Assembly: GCF_900292035.1 (NCBI RefSeq)
Contig: NZ_OMPO01000002.1
Location: 62,001 to 126,000, forward strand
Length of the DNA: 64,000 nucleotides
Direction: 5' to 3'
Source: Blastococcus sp. Marseille-P5729
Lineage (GTDB): Bacteria > Actinomycetota > Actinomycetes > Mycobacteriales > Antricoccaceae
Shown here: one piece after another, positions 1 through 10,451 of the stretch
How the letters are laid out: each line of letters starts with the position of its first letter
How positions within the stretch are numbered: position 1 is the first letter of the stretch
Translations under genes and position numbers: made by a program
The notes under the pieces: model-generated
What the model was told of the DNA's origin: nothing
Databases searched by the model: none
Seen by the model: only the letters and a program-made list of their open reading frames with translations

Positions 1-1
1 C

Positions 2-1033
2 GTCCTGGCCATGCAGGACCCGGAGGCGATAGCCGCGGTCGGCCTACAGGTCGGCACCGCGATCCAGCCGATGCTCGCCTCACCCGGCGCGAGCGTGGAC
101 GACGCCGTGCACGCCTTGGGGCTGGCCTCCGTGGAGCACAAGCTGGACGGCGCCCGCATCCAGGTGCACCGCGACGGCGACCGCGTCTCGGTGTACACCC
201 GGTCGCTGGCCGACGTGACCGCGCGAGTGCCGGAGATCGTCGATATCGCCCTGGGCCTGGACTGCCGCCAGGCCGTGCTGGACGGCGAGACCCTGATGCT
301 GGACGAGGACGGCGCGCCGCGGCCGTTCCAGGAGACCATGAGCCGGTTCGGCGCCGACGCCGCCCGCGAGCAGGTGCTCGCCCCGCGGTTCTTCGACCTG
401 CTGCACCTCGACGGGCGGGACCTGCTCGACGAGCCGCTGCGGGTGCGCCGCGAGCTGCTGCTGCGGCTGGCGTCCGACCACGTGATCGAGGGGACCGTCA
501 CCGACGACCCCGAGATCGCGCGCACCGTACTCGAGCAGGCCCTGGCGCTCGGGCACGAGGGGGTGCTGCTCAAGGCCATCGACAGCCCTTACGCAGCAGG
601 GCGTCGCGGAAGATCGTGGCTGAAGGTCAAGCCCGTGCACACCTACGACCTCGTCGTCCTCGCCGCCGAGTGGGGCTCGGGCAGGCGGTCGGGGTGGCTG
701 TCGAACCTGCACCTCGGAGCCCGCGACCCACGCGGTCAGTACGGTGAGCCCGGCGGGTTCGTGATGGTCGGCAAGACCTTCAAGGGGCTCACGGACGAGC
801 TGCTGCGGTGGCAGACCGAGACCTTCCCGAAGTACGAGCAGCGCCGTACCCGCGGCGCTGTCTTCCTGCGCCCCGAGATCGTGGTCGAGATCGCGATCGA
901 CGGCGTGCAGGCATCGCCGCGCTATCCCGGCGGCGTCGCGCTGCGCTTCGCCCGCGTCAAGCGCTACCGGCCGGACAAGACGGCTGAGCAGGCCGACACG
1001 ATCGATGCGCTGCAGCGCCTGCTGCGCGGTTGA
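2..1033 (+). CDS. ATP-dependent DNA ligase, 5' end outside window
   Basis: This is the 3' part of an ATP-dependent DNA ligase, which seals nicks through a lysyl-AMP intermediate. The frame is open to the left edge, so the N-terminal DNA-binding domain (about 150-170 residues in actinobacterial ligases of this type) lies upstream; the first internal ATG is at position 11. The nucleotidyltransferase motif I EHKLDGARI is visible near position 130-155, with the adenylated lysine at about position 140. Motif IV is seen as GHEGVLLKAID and motif V as RSWLKVKP. An OB-fold-like C-terminus follows (EIVVEIAIDGVQ, ALRFARVKRYRPDK). It has no Ku or LigD primase or nuclease domain in the visible part, so a stand-alone LigB/LigC-type accessory ligase is likely. 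The next gene starts 30 bases downstream on the same strand but has its own promoter-like box. Confidence 0.9.
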   Translation, partial: VLAMQDPEAIAAVGLQVGTAIQPMLASPGASVDDAVHALGLASVEHKLDGARIQVHRDGDRVSVYTRSLADVTARVPEIVDIALGLDCRQAVLDGETLMLDEDGAPRPFQETMSRFGADAAREQVLAPRFFDLLHLDGRDLLDEPLRVRRELLLRLASDHVIEGTVTDDPEIARTVLEQALALGHEGVLLKAIDSPYAAGRRGRSWLKVKPVHTYDLVVLAAEWGSGRRSGWLSNLHLGARDPRGQYGEPGGFVMVGKTFKGLTDELLRWQTETFPKYEQRRTRGAVFLRPEIVVEIAIDGVQASPRYPGGVALRFARVKRYRPDKTAEQADTIDALQRLLRG

Positions 1034-1050
1034 GCTGTGACGCGCCGTCC

Positions 1051-1062
1051 TAGGCTGGTCGT
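1051..1062 (+). promoter_or_regulatory. -10 box for leaderless methyltransferase mRNA
   Basis: TAGGCT (1051-1056) is followed by six bases and then the ATG at 1063. No purine-rich Shine-Dalgarno stands in front of that ATG. The TANNNT-N6/7-start arrangement is what leaderless actinobacterial transcripts show. The inference rests on sequence alone. Confidence 0.5.
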
Positions 1063-1896
1063 ATGACTCTCACTCCCCCGAGCGGTCTCGGGCCGCTCGC
1101 CGGGGTGGCCCAGCGGCTGGTCGATCAGACCGAGGCATCGCGGGCATCGCGGCACTGGTGGGACATCGACGCCGACAGCTATCTGCAGGCCCATGCCGAG
1201 GACCTGGGCGAGGTTGACCTCCTGTGGTGTCCCGAAGGCCTGCGGGAGCGCGATGCCGGATTGCTGGGCGAACGGTCGAAGCTGGCCGGCAGGCGGGTGC
1301 TGGAGGTCGGTTGCGGGTCGGCGCCCGCGGCCAGATGGCTGGCATCGGTCGGCGCCGACCCGGTGGCGTTCGACCTGTCCGGCGGCATGCTGCGCCACGC
1401 GGTCCGAGCAAACGCCCGCACCGGGATCGACGTCCCGCTGGTGCAGGCCGACGCCACCGCACTTCCGTTCGCGGACGAGTCCTTCGAGCTGGCCATCTCG
1501 GCCTTCGGTGCGATCGCGTTCGTCGCGGACCCGGCGCTCGTCATGCGCGAGGTCTTCCGGGTGCTGCGCCCCGGCGGGCGGTTCGTCTGGTCCACCAACC
1601 ACCCGATTCGCTGGATCCTGCCCGATTCGCCTGATCCGGCCGACCTCACCGTCCGATCGTCGTACTTCGACCCGAGCGCCTACGTCGAGATCGACGATGC
1701 CGGCCGGGCGGCGTACGTCGAGACGCACCGCACGATGAGCCAGCGGGTGCGCGACATCCTCGGCGCGGGCTTCGTGCTGGAGGACCTGATCGAGCCGGAG
1801 TGGACGCCGGGGCGCCAGGTGGTGTGGGGCCAGTGGTCGCCTGAGCGGGGTGCGCTGGTGCCCGGGACCGTGATCTTCAACTGCCGAAAGCCGTGA
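1063..1896 (+). CDS. class I SAM-dependent methyltransferase
   Basis: A 277-residue Rossmann-fold methyltransferase of the UbiE/Methyltransf_11 type. The SAM-binding motif I is seen at residues 79-86 (VLEVGCGS). The acidic residue ending strand 2 follows in VAFDLSGGML, motif II-like DATALPF comes next, and the post-motif is VLRPGGRFVWSTNHP. The acceptor cannot be told from sequence; small-molecule or lipid substrates are usual for this family. The ATG at 1063 is chosen because a -10-like box lies six bases before it. The gene converges on etfA, and a 14-bp perfect hairpin lies between them. Confidence 0.85.
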   Translation: MTLTPPSGLGPLAGVAQRLVDQTEASRASRHWWDIDADSYLQAHAEDLGEVDLLWCPEGLRERDAGLLGERSKLAGRRVLEVGCGSAPAARWLASVGADPVAFDLSGGMLRHAVRANARTGIDVPLVQADATALPFADESFELAISAFGAIAFVADPALVMREVFRVLRPGGRFVWSTNHPIRWILPDSPDPADLTVRSSYFDPSAYVEIDDAGRAAYVETHRTMSQRVRDILGAGFVLEDLIEPEWTPGRQVVWGQWSPERGALVPGTVIFNCRKP

Positions 1897-1928
1897 CGGC
1901 GGCCATCCGCATCGGGATGGCCGCCGTC
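1895..1928. terminator. bidirectional hairpin between methyltransferase gene and etfA
   Basis: A perfect 14-bp stem (GACGGCGGCCATCC and its complement) with a six-base loop spans 1895-1928, between two convergent genes. There is no long T tract, as is common for actinobacterial terminators, so it probably serves both strands. Confidence 0.7.
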
Positions 1929-1947
1929 AGGCGGTGGTGCTGCCGGG

Positions 1948-2904
1948 CTAGCGGCGCTTGTTGACTTCCTCGGTCGCCTGCGGGACGACATTGAAGAGGT
2001 CGCCCACGACGCCGAAGTCGGCGAGCTCGAAGATCGGCGCCTCGGGGTCCTTGTTCACGGCGACGATCGTCTTGGCCGTCTGCATGCCGGCGCGGTGCTG
2101 GATGGCGCCGGAGATGCCGCACGCCACGTACAACTGCGGCGAGACGGTCTTGCCGGTCTGCCCGACCTGGAACTGATGCGGGTAGAAGCCCGAGTCGACC
2201 GCTGCACGCGAGGCACCGACGGCACCCTTCATCGAGTCGGCGAAGGCCTCGATGACCTTGAAGTTCTCCTCCGAGGCGACACCACGACCGCCGGAGACGA
2301 CGATGTTGGCCTCGGTGAGCTCCGGGCGCGAGCCGGTCGATTCCTCAATGCGGTCCAGGATCGCCGACTGGCGGGCGGCGTCCGACAGCTGCACCTGGAC
2401 ATCCTCACGAGCACCGGCGCCGGCCTGGGGCTGGGCGGAGATCGAGTTCGGGCGCACCGTGATGATCGCGACCGGGGTCTTGACCTTCGACTTCACGGTC
2501 ATGGAGCCGGCGAAGATCGACTGGGTGGCGGTGCCGTCCCCGTCGATGTCGACCGCGTCGGTGAGCAGGCCGTTGCCGGTCTTCAGCGCGAGTCGGCCGG
2601 CGACCTCCTTGCCCTCCTGGCTCGAGGCCAGCAGGACCGCAGCCGGCGACTTCTCGTTCACCAGCTGGGCGAGCACCTCGGCCTTCGGTGCGACCGAGAA
2701 GCCGTCGACCTCCTCGCCCTCGGCGACGTAGATCTTCTCCGCGCCGGCCTCGCTCAGCGCGCCCGAGAGCGCGTCAGCGCTACCTGCTGCCCCGATGACG
2801 ACGGCCGCGGGCTCGCCGATGGCGCGCGCCGCGGTGAGCATCTCGGCGGTGGTCTTCTTCAGCTCGCCGTCCGCTGCCTCGACAAGAACAAGTACTTCAG
2901 CCAT
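1948..2904 (-). CDS. etfA: electron transfer flavoprotein alpha subunit
   Basis: This is the 318-residue alpha subunit of electron transfer flavoprotein (FixB family). With EtfB it carries electrons from acyl-CoA dehydrogenases to the quinone pool via ETF:quinone oxidoreductase. The C-terminal FAD domain is clear: VVSGGRGV, then [11 protein letters not shown], and the family signature [17 protein letters not shown] followed by [20 protein letters not shown]. The length is normal. It lies 22 bases after etfB on the minus strand with a purine-rich site (GGAAAG) before its ATG, so the two form an operon. The window is rich in acyl-CoA metabolism further on, which fits the role. Confidence 0.97.
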   Translation of the reverse strand: MAEVLVLVEAADGELKKTTAEMLTAARAIGEPAAVVIGAAGSADALSGALSEAGAEKIYVAEGEEVDGFSVAPKAEVLAQLVNEKSPAAVLLASSQEGKEVAGRLALKTGNGLLTDAVDIDGDGTATQSIFAGSMTVKSKVKTPVAIITVRPNSISAQPQAGAGAREDVQVQLSDAARQSAILDRIEESTGSRPELTEANIVVSGGRGVASEENFKVIEAFADSMKGAVGASRAAVDSGFYPHQFQVGQTGKTVSPQLYVACGISGAIQHRAGMQTAKTIVAVNKDPEAPIFELADFGVVGDLFNVVPQATEEVNKRR

Positions 2905-2926
2905 GGTGGTCTCTTCCTTTCCTTGC

Positions 2927-3706
2927 CTAGACGAGCTTCTGGCTGGCGAGGTACTCGACGAGCTTCACGCCGCCGTCGCCCTCGTCGGTGATCTTCTCGC
3001 CGGCCTGGCGCGGCGGGCGCGGCGCGGCCTCGAGCACCTCGGAGGTGGCGTTCTCGAGCCCGACCTCGGATCCGTCGATGTCCAGGTCGCCCAGCGACCA
3101 CTCGTCGATCGGCTTCTTCTTCGCCGCCATGATGCCCTTGAAGGACGGGTAGCGCGGCTCGTTGATCGTGTCCCACACCGAGATGATCGCGGGCATCTGC
3201 CCCTGGACGACCTCGAAGCCGCCGTCGATCTGCCGCTCGATCGTGACGACGTCGTCCTCGATGCCGATGCTGCGGGCACCGGTCAGCTGGGTGGCCCCGG
3301 TCAGCTCCGAGAGCATCGCCGGGATGACCGACACGCGGCCATCGGTGGACTCGGCGCCGGTGAGCACCAGATCCCACTCGAGCTTGCCGAGAGCGCTGGC
3401 CAGCACCTTCGCGGTGCCGACGGCACACGAGCCGGCGATCGCGTCATCGGTGACGAGCACGCCCTGGTCGGCGCCCATCTGCAGCGCCTTGCGCACCGTG
3501 TCGGTGGCGGAGGACGGCCCTACCGAGAGCACGGTGACCTCGCCGTCGAAAGCCTCCTTCATCTTGAGGGCTTCCTCGATGGCGTACTCATCCATCTCGT
3601 TGAGCACGAGGTCCGCGTTCTCACGGTCCACGGTCTTGTCACTATCAGTAAGCGTGCGGGGGTTGCCCGAGTCGGGCACCTGCTTCGCGAGTACGACGAT
3701 CTTCAT
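2927..3706 (-). CDS. etfB: electron transfer flavoprotein beta subunit
   Basis: This is the 259-residue EtfB (FixA family), the AMP-binding partner of EtfA. Family signatures are KIVVLAKQVPDSGNPRT at the N-terminus, LVLTGAESTDGRVSVIPAMLSE in the middle, and AIISVWDTINEPRYPSFKGIMAAKKKPI. An upstream in-frame extension exists, but the ATG at 3706 starts the conserved sequence and has a strong AGGAGG about ten bases before it, so it is preferred. A TACGCT box at 3742-3747 could be the -10 of the operon, giving a leader of about 30 bases. Confidence 0.97.
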   Translation of the reverse strand: MKIVVLAKQVPDSGNPRTLTDSDKTVDRENADLVLNEMDEYAIEEALKMKEAFDGEVTVLSVGPSSATDTVRKALQMGADQGVLVTDDAIAGSCAVGTAKVLASALGKLEWDLVLTGAESTDGRVSVIPAMLSELTGATQLTGARSIGIEDDVVTIERQIDGGFEVVQGQMPAIISVWDTINEPRYPSFKGIMAAKKKPIDEWSLGDLDIDGSEVGLENATSEVLEAAPRPPRQAGEKITDEGDGGVKLVEYLASQKLV

Positions 3707-3856
3707 CGTCAGCCGAACCTCCTGTGGGCGGGAACCGCACCAGCGTACGCCGGGTGTGGGTGATGCACATGGCACTCAGGCCAGTCTTACGAAAATATCG
3801 CGACCTCTGCTTAGGCGCGATAGGCACCCCGCCCTCGGTCGTGTGACATTGGCGGG

Positions 3857-5500
3857 GTGCGTTCTCCACCAGGATACGTTGCCGACCCCTGGCACGATGG
3901 CGTTGTGGACGACTCCCTCACCCTTCTCGCCGTCACCGACGTCCATGGCGCGCTCACCGACTGGGACTACGTCCACGACCGGCCGACCGACGAGGGCGGT
4001 CTGGCCCGCGTCGCCACGGTGGTGCGCGAGATCCGCGCCGTCACGCCATCGACGGTGCTCCTCGACTGCGGCGACAGCATTCAGGGCAACCCGCTCACCG
4101 CTCTGTACGCGAGCGAACCGGACGGCGTGCACCCGGTCGCCGACGTGCTGAATCACCTCGGGGTCGACGCCGCCGCGCTTGGCAACCATGACCTGGACTA
4201 CGGGCTGGAGCGACTCTCGGCATACGCCGCGGACTGCGACTTTCCCGTTCTCGCGGCGAACCTGTCCCCCATTCCCGGGGTCGCCTCTCGGGTCATCCTC
4301 GACCGGACGCTGCCCCGGCTAGGACCGCTGCGGCTTGGCGTCGTCGGGCTGAGCACGCCTGGTGTCATCCTCTGGAATGCCACGCACCTCGCCGGCCGGG
4401 TGAGCACGAGGGGCATCGTCGAGGTGGCTGCCGAGCAGGTCCGGCTGGTGCGCCAAGAGGGCGCCGACCTGGTCGTCGTGCTGTCGCACTCCGGAATGGG
4501 CCCAGGATCGTCGTACGGCGACTCGCTGCCGTGGCCGGAGAACGACACGCGGCGATTGATCCGCGAGGTGCCGGGGATCGACGCGGTCGTGCTGGGCCAC
4601 GCGCACGAAGAGCTGTCTGGGCACGAAAGATGCGTGAGCACCGGCCAGCTCGTGCCGTACGTCGAGCCCTCGTGCATGGGGCTGCGTCTGGGCCGCATCG
4701 ACCTTCGGCTGCGGCGGGCCGGCGACGGGATCACCGTCGTTGACAGCGTGGCGCGCACTCTGCCGACGCAGGGCACACCGGATTCGTCCGTGACCTCGCT
4801 CGTGTCCAAGGCGCACGGGCAGACTCGCGCCCGGCTGGCCAAGGAGATCGGTGTGGCCGCCGCCCCGGTACCTGCGAGTCCGGTGGCCGCCGGGCCGTCA
4901 CCGATGGCCGACCTGCTCAACCACGTGCAGGCGGAGTGGGCCACCGACCGGCTGGCTGGTACGCCGTACGCCGAGCTTCCGGTCATCTCGGCCGCCGCCC
5001 TGCACAGCGACCGGGAAGGCCTCCGCACAGGGCCAGTCCGGGTACGCGATCTGCACCGCATCGCACCGTTCGAGAACCGGCTGCACGCCCTGGAGCTCAC
5101 TGCCCGCGACGTGCTCGGCTACCTGGAGCACAACGCCCGCTACTTCGGTCCCGAGCGGATCGCGGATTTCAACCACGAGGCGCTGGGCGCAGCCACGGCG
5201 CGGGTCAGCTACTCGGTCGACCCGGGCGCGCCCGTGGGATCCCGCGTGAGCAACCTGCGCATCGACGGCCAGGCCCCCGCGCCCGAGCAACGCCTGGTCC
5301 TCGTGGTCAGCAGTTACCGGGCTTCCGGTGGCGGCGGATTTCCCGCTACCGCTGGGAACCAGCCCATCGTGAAGAGTGACGAGCAGCTGCGCGAGCTGCT
5401 CGCCGCGTGGATCGGTCGGCATACGCCGTTGTCGCCGGCGGCGATCAACCGGTCGGCATGGGAGATCCTCCCGCACCGCCGTCGGGCTCCCCGCCCGTGA
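3857..5500 (+). CDS. metallophosphoesterase / 5'-nucleotidase family
   Basis: A bipartite phosphoesterase of the UshA/CpdB family, which hydrolyses nucleotides or cyclic nucleotides. The N-terminal calcineurin-like metal site is visible as VTDVHGAL (D-x-H), LDCGDSIQGNP (GD), LGNHDLDYG (GNHD), VVLSHSG and VVLGHAHEE. The C-terminal 5'-nucleotidase domain follows from about residue 330 (PMADLLNHVQ, RVRDLHRIAPFENRL, YRASGGGGFP). Family members are usually exported, but no signal peptide or anchor is seen, so a cytoplasmic role is likely unless the start lies elsewhere. The start is uncertain: GTG at 3857 is the longest, and GTG at 3905 is equally possible. The start gives 547 residues, normal for the family. 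Confidence 0.85.
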   Translation: MRSPPGYVADPWHDGVVDDSLTLLAVTDVHGALTDWDYVHDRPTDEGGLARVATVVREIRAVTPSTVLLDCGDSIQGNPLTALYASEPDGVHPVADVLNHLGVDAAALGNHDLDYGLERLSAYAADCDFPVLAANLSPIPGVASRVILDRTLPRLGPLRLGVVGLSTPGVILWNATHLAGRVSTRGIVEVAAEQVRLVRQEGADLVVVLSHSGMGPGSSYGDSLPWPENDTRRLIREVPGIDAVVLGHAHEELSGHERCVSTGQLVPYVEPSCMGLRLGRIDLRLRRAGDGITVVDSVARTLPTQGTPDSSVTSLVSKAHGQTRARLAKEIGVAAAPVPASPVAAGPSPMADLLNHVQAEWATDRLAGTPYAELPVISAAALHSDREGLRTGPVRVRDLHRIAPFENRLHALELTARDVLGYLEHNARYFGPERIADFNHEALGAATARVSYSVDPGAPVGSRVSNLRIDGQAPAPEQRLVLVVSSYRASGGGGFPATAGNQPIVKSDEQLRELLAAWIGRHTPLSPAAINRSAWEILPHRRRAPRP

Positions 5501-5546
5501 GAGACTCGCCGCGATCGTCACTCGGCTCCCGCGGATGGAGAGACGC

Positions 5547-7204
<1,658 letters not shown>

Positions 7205-7263
7205 TCAGGTTCTCGGGGCCGTGACGACTGTACGGCCGCCGTCCAGAATAAGGGAAAGGCGTC

Positions 7264-7767
7264 TCACGAATCGGGCGACGTTGGCCACCGGCCGATCGCA
7301 TGCATCAGCCTCCACCGCTCCAGGTTGACGCGGGCATCCACCAGCGCGTCGTGCGCCCCGGAAGGCGCCGCGGGCAACGTGGGCGAACCAAGATCGATCC
7401 ACCGCTGCTTGAGCTCCCGAGTGAAGCGCGGGATTTCCCGCGGCAGATCGGTCATCGACCCCCAGAGCTGGCACAGCGCCACGTGGTCGTAGGCCGCCAC
7501 CCACGCCCATAGCTCGATGGGCTCGCCGGGCTCCATCAGGAAGCCGAGCACCTCGTCGCGGATCTGCGACCGGCTGCGCCAGCGACGGTCGGACGGCGAC
7601 GGCAGCTTGTCCAGGACATTCGCTCGCACCCACGGCCCGGCCTTCGACGGGTCGTGCTCGCTGTTGATGGCGTAGTACTCCCGACCCGTCTCGTCGACGA
7701 GACCGATGGATACCAGGTCGATGGTGATGCCGTCCTCGATGAACTCCGTGTCGTAGAAGTAGCGCAC
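7264..7767 (-). CDS. 3'-5' exoribonuclease AS (DEDDh fold)
   Basis: A 167-residue RNase AS-type exonuclease that trims 3' ends (adenylate preferred in the mycobacterial enzyme) with two metal ions. The acidic site is visible: D and E in FYDTEFIEDG at residues 6-8, AAYDHVALCQ in the middle, and HDALVDARVNL at about 139-149 carrying the H and final D of DEDDh. The start is GTG at 7767, which begins exactly where the family begins (RYFYDTEF). A much longer in-frame extension to 8148 overlaps the acyltransferase gene and is low-complexity, so it was discarded. Confidence 0.93.
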   Translation of the reverse strand: MRYFYDTEFIEDGITIDLVSIGLVDETGREYYAINSEHDPSKAGPWVRANVLDKLPSPSDRRWRSRSQIRDEVLGFLMEPGEPIELWAWVAAYDHVALCQLWGSMTDLPREIPRFTRELKQRWIDLGSPTLPAAPSGAHDALVDARVNLERWRLMHAIGRWPTSPDS

Positions 7768-7900
7768 TACCCAGCCGTTCCCTTTCGTCGAGCGAGCCGG
7801 AGGTCCGGCCGGCGCCGCATCCCTGAGCGTACGGGGCGCCGACCGGCGCGGTGGCGCGAAGCGATCGACCGCGCCAGGGCGTGGGACCGACGACTGGCGG

Positions 7901-8668
7901 CTACGGCTTCTCGACGTCCTCCAGGCTGCGCTGCGGGGCCTTGGACGCGGCGCTGAGCTCGCGCACCACCTCATCCGCGCTCTTGCCCGTCTTGTCCATG
8001 CCGGTCTTGACCTTGGCCGCGTAGAGGTCGACGTACTCCTGCCCGGACAGTCGCTTGAGCGCGAGCATGATCTGGTCGGTGATCTGCCGCTCGACGGTGG
8101 TGTTGCCCGAGCTGCCCTCGAACCCCGAGAAGTCCAGCGGGGCGCCAAAATGCACCTCGACGCGACCCCGCCTCCACATCTTCGACCCGGGCGGGTTCAC
8201 GACGTCCGTGCCGACCATCGCGACCGGGATGACCGGGACGCCGGACTCGATCGCCATTCGGGCCACACCGGTCTTGCCGCGGTACAACCGGCCGTCCGGC
8301 GAGCGAGTGCCCTCGGGATAGATGCCGACCAGGTGCCCCTCGGCCAGCAGCCGCTTGCAGGTCTCCAGCGCCGCGCGCGCCGCCGAGCCGCTGGAGCGGT
8401 CGATCGGGACCTGGCCCGCCGACGTGAAGAAGAACTTCATCGCCCGGCCCTTCAGCCCTGGGGTGGTGAAGTACTCCTGCTTCGCCGGAAAGGTGACGCG
8501 GCGCCTGATCATCAGCGGCATATAGAACGAGTCGGCGACGGCGAGGTGGTTGGAGGCGATCAGCGCGCCTCCGCGCCTGGGGATGTGCTCGGCGCCAGTC
8601 ACCTTCGGCCGCCCAAACAGACGTAGCAGCGGGCCCATCACGACGAACTTCATCAGCCAGTAGAACAC
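7901..8668 (-). CDS. 1-acyl-glycerol-3-phosphate acyltransferase family (PlsC-like)
   Basis: A 255-residue membrane-associated acyltransferase of phospholipid synthesis. The catalytic HX4D motif is in SNHLAVADSF. The acceptor-binding motifs are FTSAGQVPIDR and VGIYPEGTRSPDGRLYRGKTG, and VPVIPVAMVG follows. An N-terminal hydrophobic stretch (FYWLMKFVVMGPLLRLF) would sit on the membrane. Start is GTG at 8668 with GGAGG upstream. The gene occupies the position of the Rv2182c-like acyltransferase in the conserved segment. It is divergent from the hydrolase gene at 8785. Confidence 0.93.
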   Translation of the reverse strand: MFYWLMKFVVMGPLLRLFGRPKVTGAEHIPRRGGALIASNHLAVADSFYMPLMIRRRVTFPAKQEYFTTPGLKGRAMKFFFTSAGQVPIDRSSGSAARAALETCKRLLAEGHLVGIYPEGTRSPDGRLYRGKTGVARMAIESGVPVIPVAMVGTDVVNPPGSKMWRRGRVEVHFGAPLDFSGFEGSSGNTTVERQITDQIMLALKRLSGQEYVDLYAAKVKTGMDKTGKSADEVVRELSAASKAPQRSLEDVEKP

Positions 8669-8784
8669 CGCTTGCCGCCTCCGGTTCTGCCACGCGCCAC
8701 CAACGAGACGACTCTAGGGCATCATGGGCAAGACAGGCCCGCGCGACGGGCCGCGCACGTCCGCGAGATCCAATGTGGAGAACC

Positions 8785-9573
8785 ATGCCCCTCATGCCCG
8801 GTGCCGAGCCGTTCGAGAAGCTCGTCGACTCCCCGGCCGGACGCCGCGTGGGCGTTCTGCTCTCGCACGGCTTCAGCGGCACCCCCGCCTCGATGCGTCC
8901 GTGGGCGGACGCGCTCGTCGAGGCCGGCCATTCAGTGCTCGTGCCGCGCCTCCCGGGCCACGGGACACGCTGGCAGGACATGAATCTCACCCGCTGGCAG
9001 GACTGGTACGCCGAGCTGGAGCGCGCCCTGCGACGGCTGCTCGACCACTGCGACCAGGTGGTCCTCGGCGGAATGTCCATGGGCGGCACGCTCGCCATCC
9101 GGCTCACCGAGCAGTACGGTCCGCACGGCCCCGCCCCGCTCGGCGACCGGCTGGTCGGCACGATGCTGATCAACCCGTCCCTGGCCACCGAGCGCAAGGA
9201 CGCCGTTCTGCTTCCCCTCGCGCAGCGGTTCATCGGCTCGTTCCCGGGGATCGCCGGCGACATCGCCAAGCCCGGCATCGAGGAGATCGCCTACGACCGG
9301 CTGCCCCTGAAGGCCGCCTTCTCGCTCCGGGAGCTATGGGCTCTGGCGCGAAACGACCTCGGCCGGTTCACCAGCCCGCTGCTGCTGTTCCAATCGGCCA
9401 CCGATCATGTCGTGGAAGCGGTGTCCTCCCGCATCCTGCTGGGCGGTGTCGGCAGTGACGACGTCAGCCATCACCTGCTGACCCGGTCCTTCCACGTCGC
9501 CACCCTGGACTACGACGCGCCCTACATATTCCAGACCTCGGTCCGCTGGATCGAGCAACGCACGCGCGGGTGA
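8785..9573 (+). CDS. alpha/beta hydrolase, carboxylesterase or monoacylglycerol lipase type
   Basis: A 262-residue alpha/beta hydrolase resembling Est30/monoglyceride lipases. The oxyanion region is GVLLSHGFSGTP, the nucleophile elbow is LGGMSMGG (Ser), the acid is probably the Asp in LFQSATDHVV and the base the His in LLTRSFHVATLDYD. The ATG at 8785 is preferred because TGGAGA precedes it by four bases; ATG at 8773 is in frame but has no such site. Divergent from the acyltransferase and four bases before the next gene. A lipid-ester substrate is likely from family and context. Confidence 0.88.
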   Translation: MPLMPGAEPFEKLVDSPAGRRVGVLLSHGFSGTPASMRPWADALVEAGHSVLVPRLPGHGTRWQDMNLTRWQDWYAELERALRRLLDHCDQVVLGGMSMGGTLAIRLTEQYGPHGPAPLGDRLVGTMLINPSLATERKDAVLLPLAQRFIGSFPGIAGDIAKPGIEEIAYDRLPLKAAFSLRELWALARNDLGRFTSPLLLFQSATDHVVEAVSSRILLGGVGSDDVSHHLLTRSFHVATLDYDAPYIFQTSVRWIEQRTRG

Positions 9574-9576
9574 GCA

Positions 9577-10281
9577 ATGAGCACCCCGTTCGCACCGGAG
9601 CCAGTACCTGAGCGTGACAACGGGCTCATCGCCGATGCCTATCGCCGGCTGCGCACGGTGGAGCGGCGCGAGTGCGACACCCTGCTCGAGGCGATGGCCC
9701 GGGCGGAGGTCGCCTGCTACACGGCGCTGCCGGAGAACGGCGACTACGCGAAGCGGGAGATATTCGTCGACGCCGGCAAGCAGGCGCTCGCGAGCGCGAT
9801 CGCCGATGCCACCCACGCCCGTTTCGTCAGCCGACGAGTCCACCTCGATGCCGACGAGGTCGACAGCCGGTTCGCCGAGCTCGTCGGATCCCTCGACGCC
9901 ACCCCGCCCGCGCCTCCGACGGACGCACCGACCCCGTCGGAGCCGCCTGCGGGTCGGCCGACCGGAGCGGGGCCCGACGAGACCGCGCACCCGTGGCGCG
10001 GCGCCGGCTCGGACTGGCTCGACGTCCACGATGCGGACGACGACGAGCACTACGAGCCCCCGCCGCCCAGCCCGCTCCCCCAGCCATCACGCAAGGTCAT
10101 CGCCGGCATCCTGCTCATGATCGCCGGCGCCGTCGCGGTGTTCGCACCGTCGTCCATACCGATCCCCGGCACGGCCGCGCTCGTCGCGGGCGTGCTGCTG
10201 CTCGGAGCGGGCACCGTCGTGCTCGTGCTGCAGCTGCGCGACCAGCCCGACGACCCGTTCGACGACGGCGCGCGGGTCTAG
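9577..10281 (+). CDS. two-helix membrane protein with acidic proline-rich linker
   Basis: A 234-residue protein of unknown function. Residues 1-100 are soluble and helical (RLRTVERRECDTLLEAMARAE). Residues 105-160 form a proline, threonine and aspartate-rich linker. Two membrane helices follow at about 168-190 and 194-214 (VIAGILLMIAGAVAVFAPSS, GTAALVAGVLLLGAGTVVLVL), with a short acidic tail. It starts four bases after the hydrolase gene, so the two are probably cotranscribed. The last four bases overlap a 57-residue gene on the other strand. No catalytic motif is seen. Confidence 0.75.
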   Translation: MSTPFAPEPVPERDNGLIADAYRRLRTVERRECDTLLEAMARAEVACYTALPENGDYAKREIFVDAGKQALASAIADATHARFVSRRVHLDADEVDSRFAELVGSLDATPPAPPTDAPTPSEPPAGRPTGAGPDETAHPWRGAGSDWLDVHDADDDEHYEPPPPSPLPQPSRKVIAGILLMIAGAVAVFAPSSIPIPGTAALVAGVLLLGAGTVVLVLQLRDQPDDPFDDGARV

Positions 10282-10451
10282 GTGATCTCGATCTGCCGCA
10301 CGAAGGGCTCGTCGTCGGCCGGGCGTTCCGTGCCCAGGTAATCCCTGATCGTCTGCAGCAAGCCGTCCGCGCCACCCGAGCGCTCGGCGAGCACGCCGGC
10401 CAACGCGTGAAGCTCCTCGGCCAGGGATCCCACCACGGGCTGCTCGCTCAT
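10278..10451 (-). CDS. 57-residue conserved-position small protein
   Basis: A small open frame (begins MSEQPVVGSLAEELHALAGV, ends FVRQIEIT). Its ATG overlaps the TGA of the upstream ArsA-like gene in an ATGA junction, and that gene in turn overlaps the SRPBCC gene the same way, so all three are probably translated by coupling. The product is acidic and soluble, with helical segments and no cysteine or membrane helix. Its function is unknown. The coupling and clean codon use are the reasons for calling it real. Confidence 0.65.
   Translation of the reverse strand: MSEQPVVGSLAEELHALAGVLAERSGGADGLLQTIRDYLGTERPADDEPFVRQIEIT

Noticed and set aside
7768-8148. N-terminal extension of the exoribonuclease gene
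   Set aside because: Low complexity, overlaps the acyltransferase gene, and the conserved start is at 7767.
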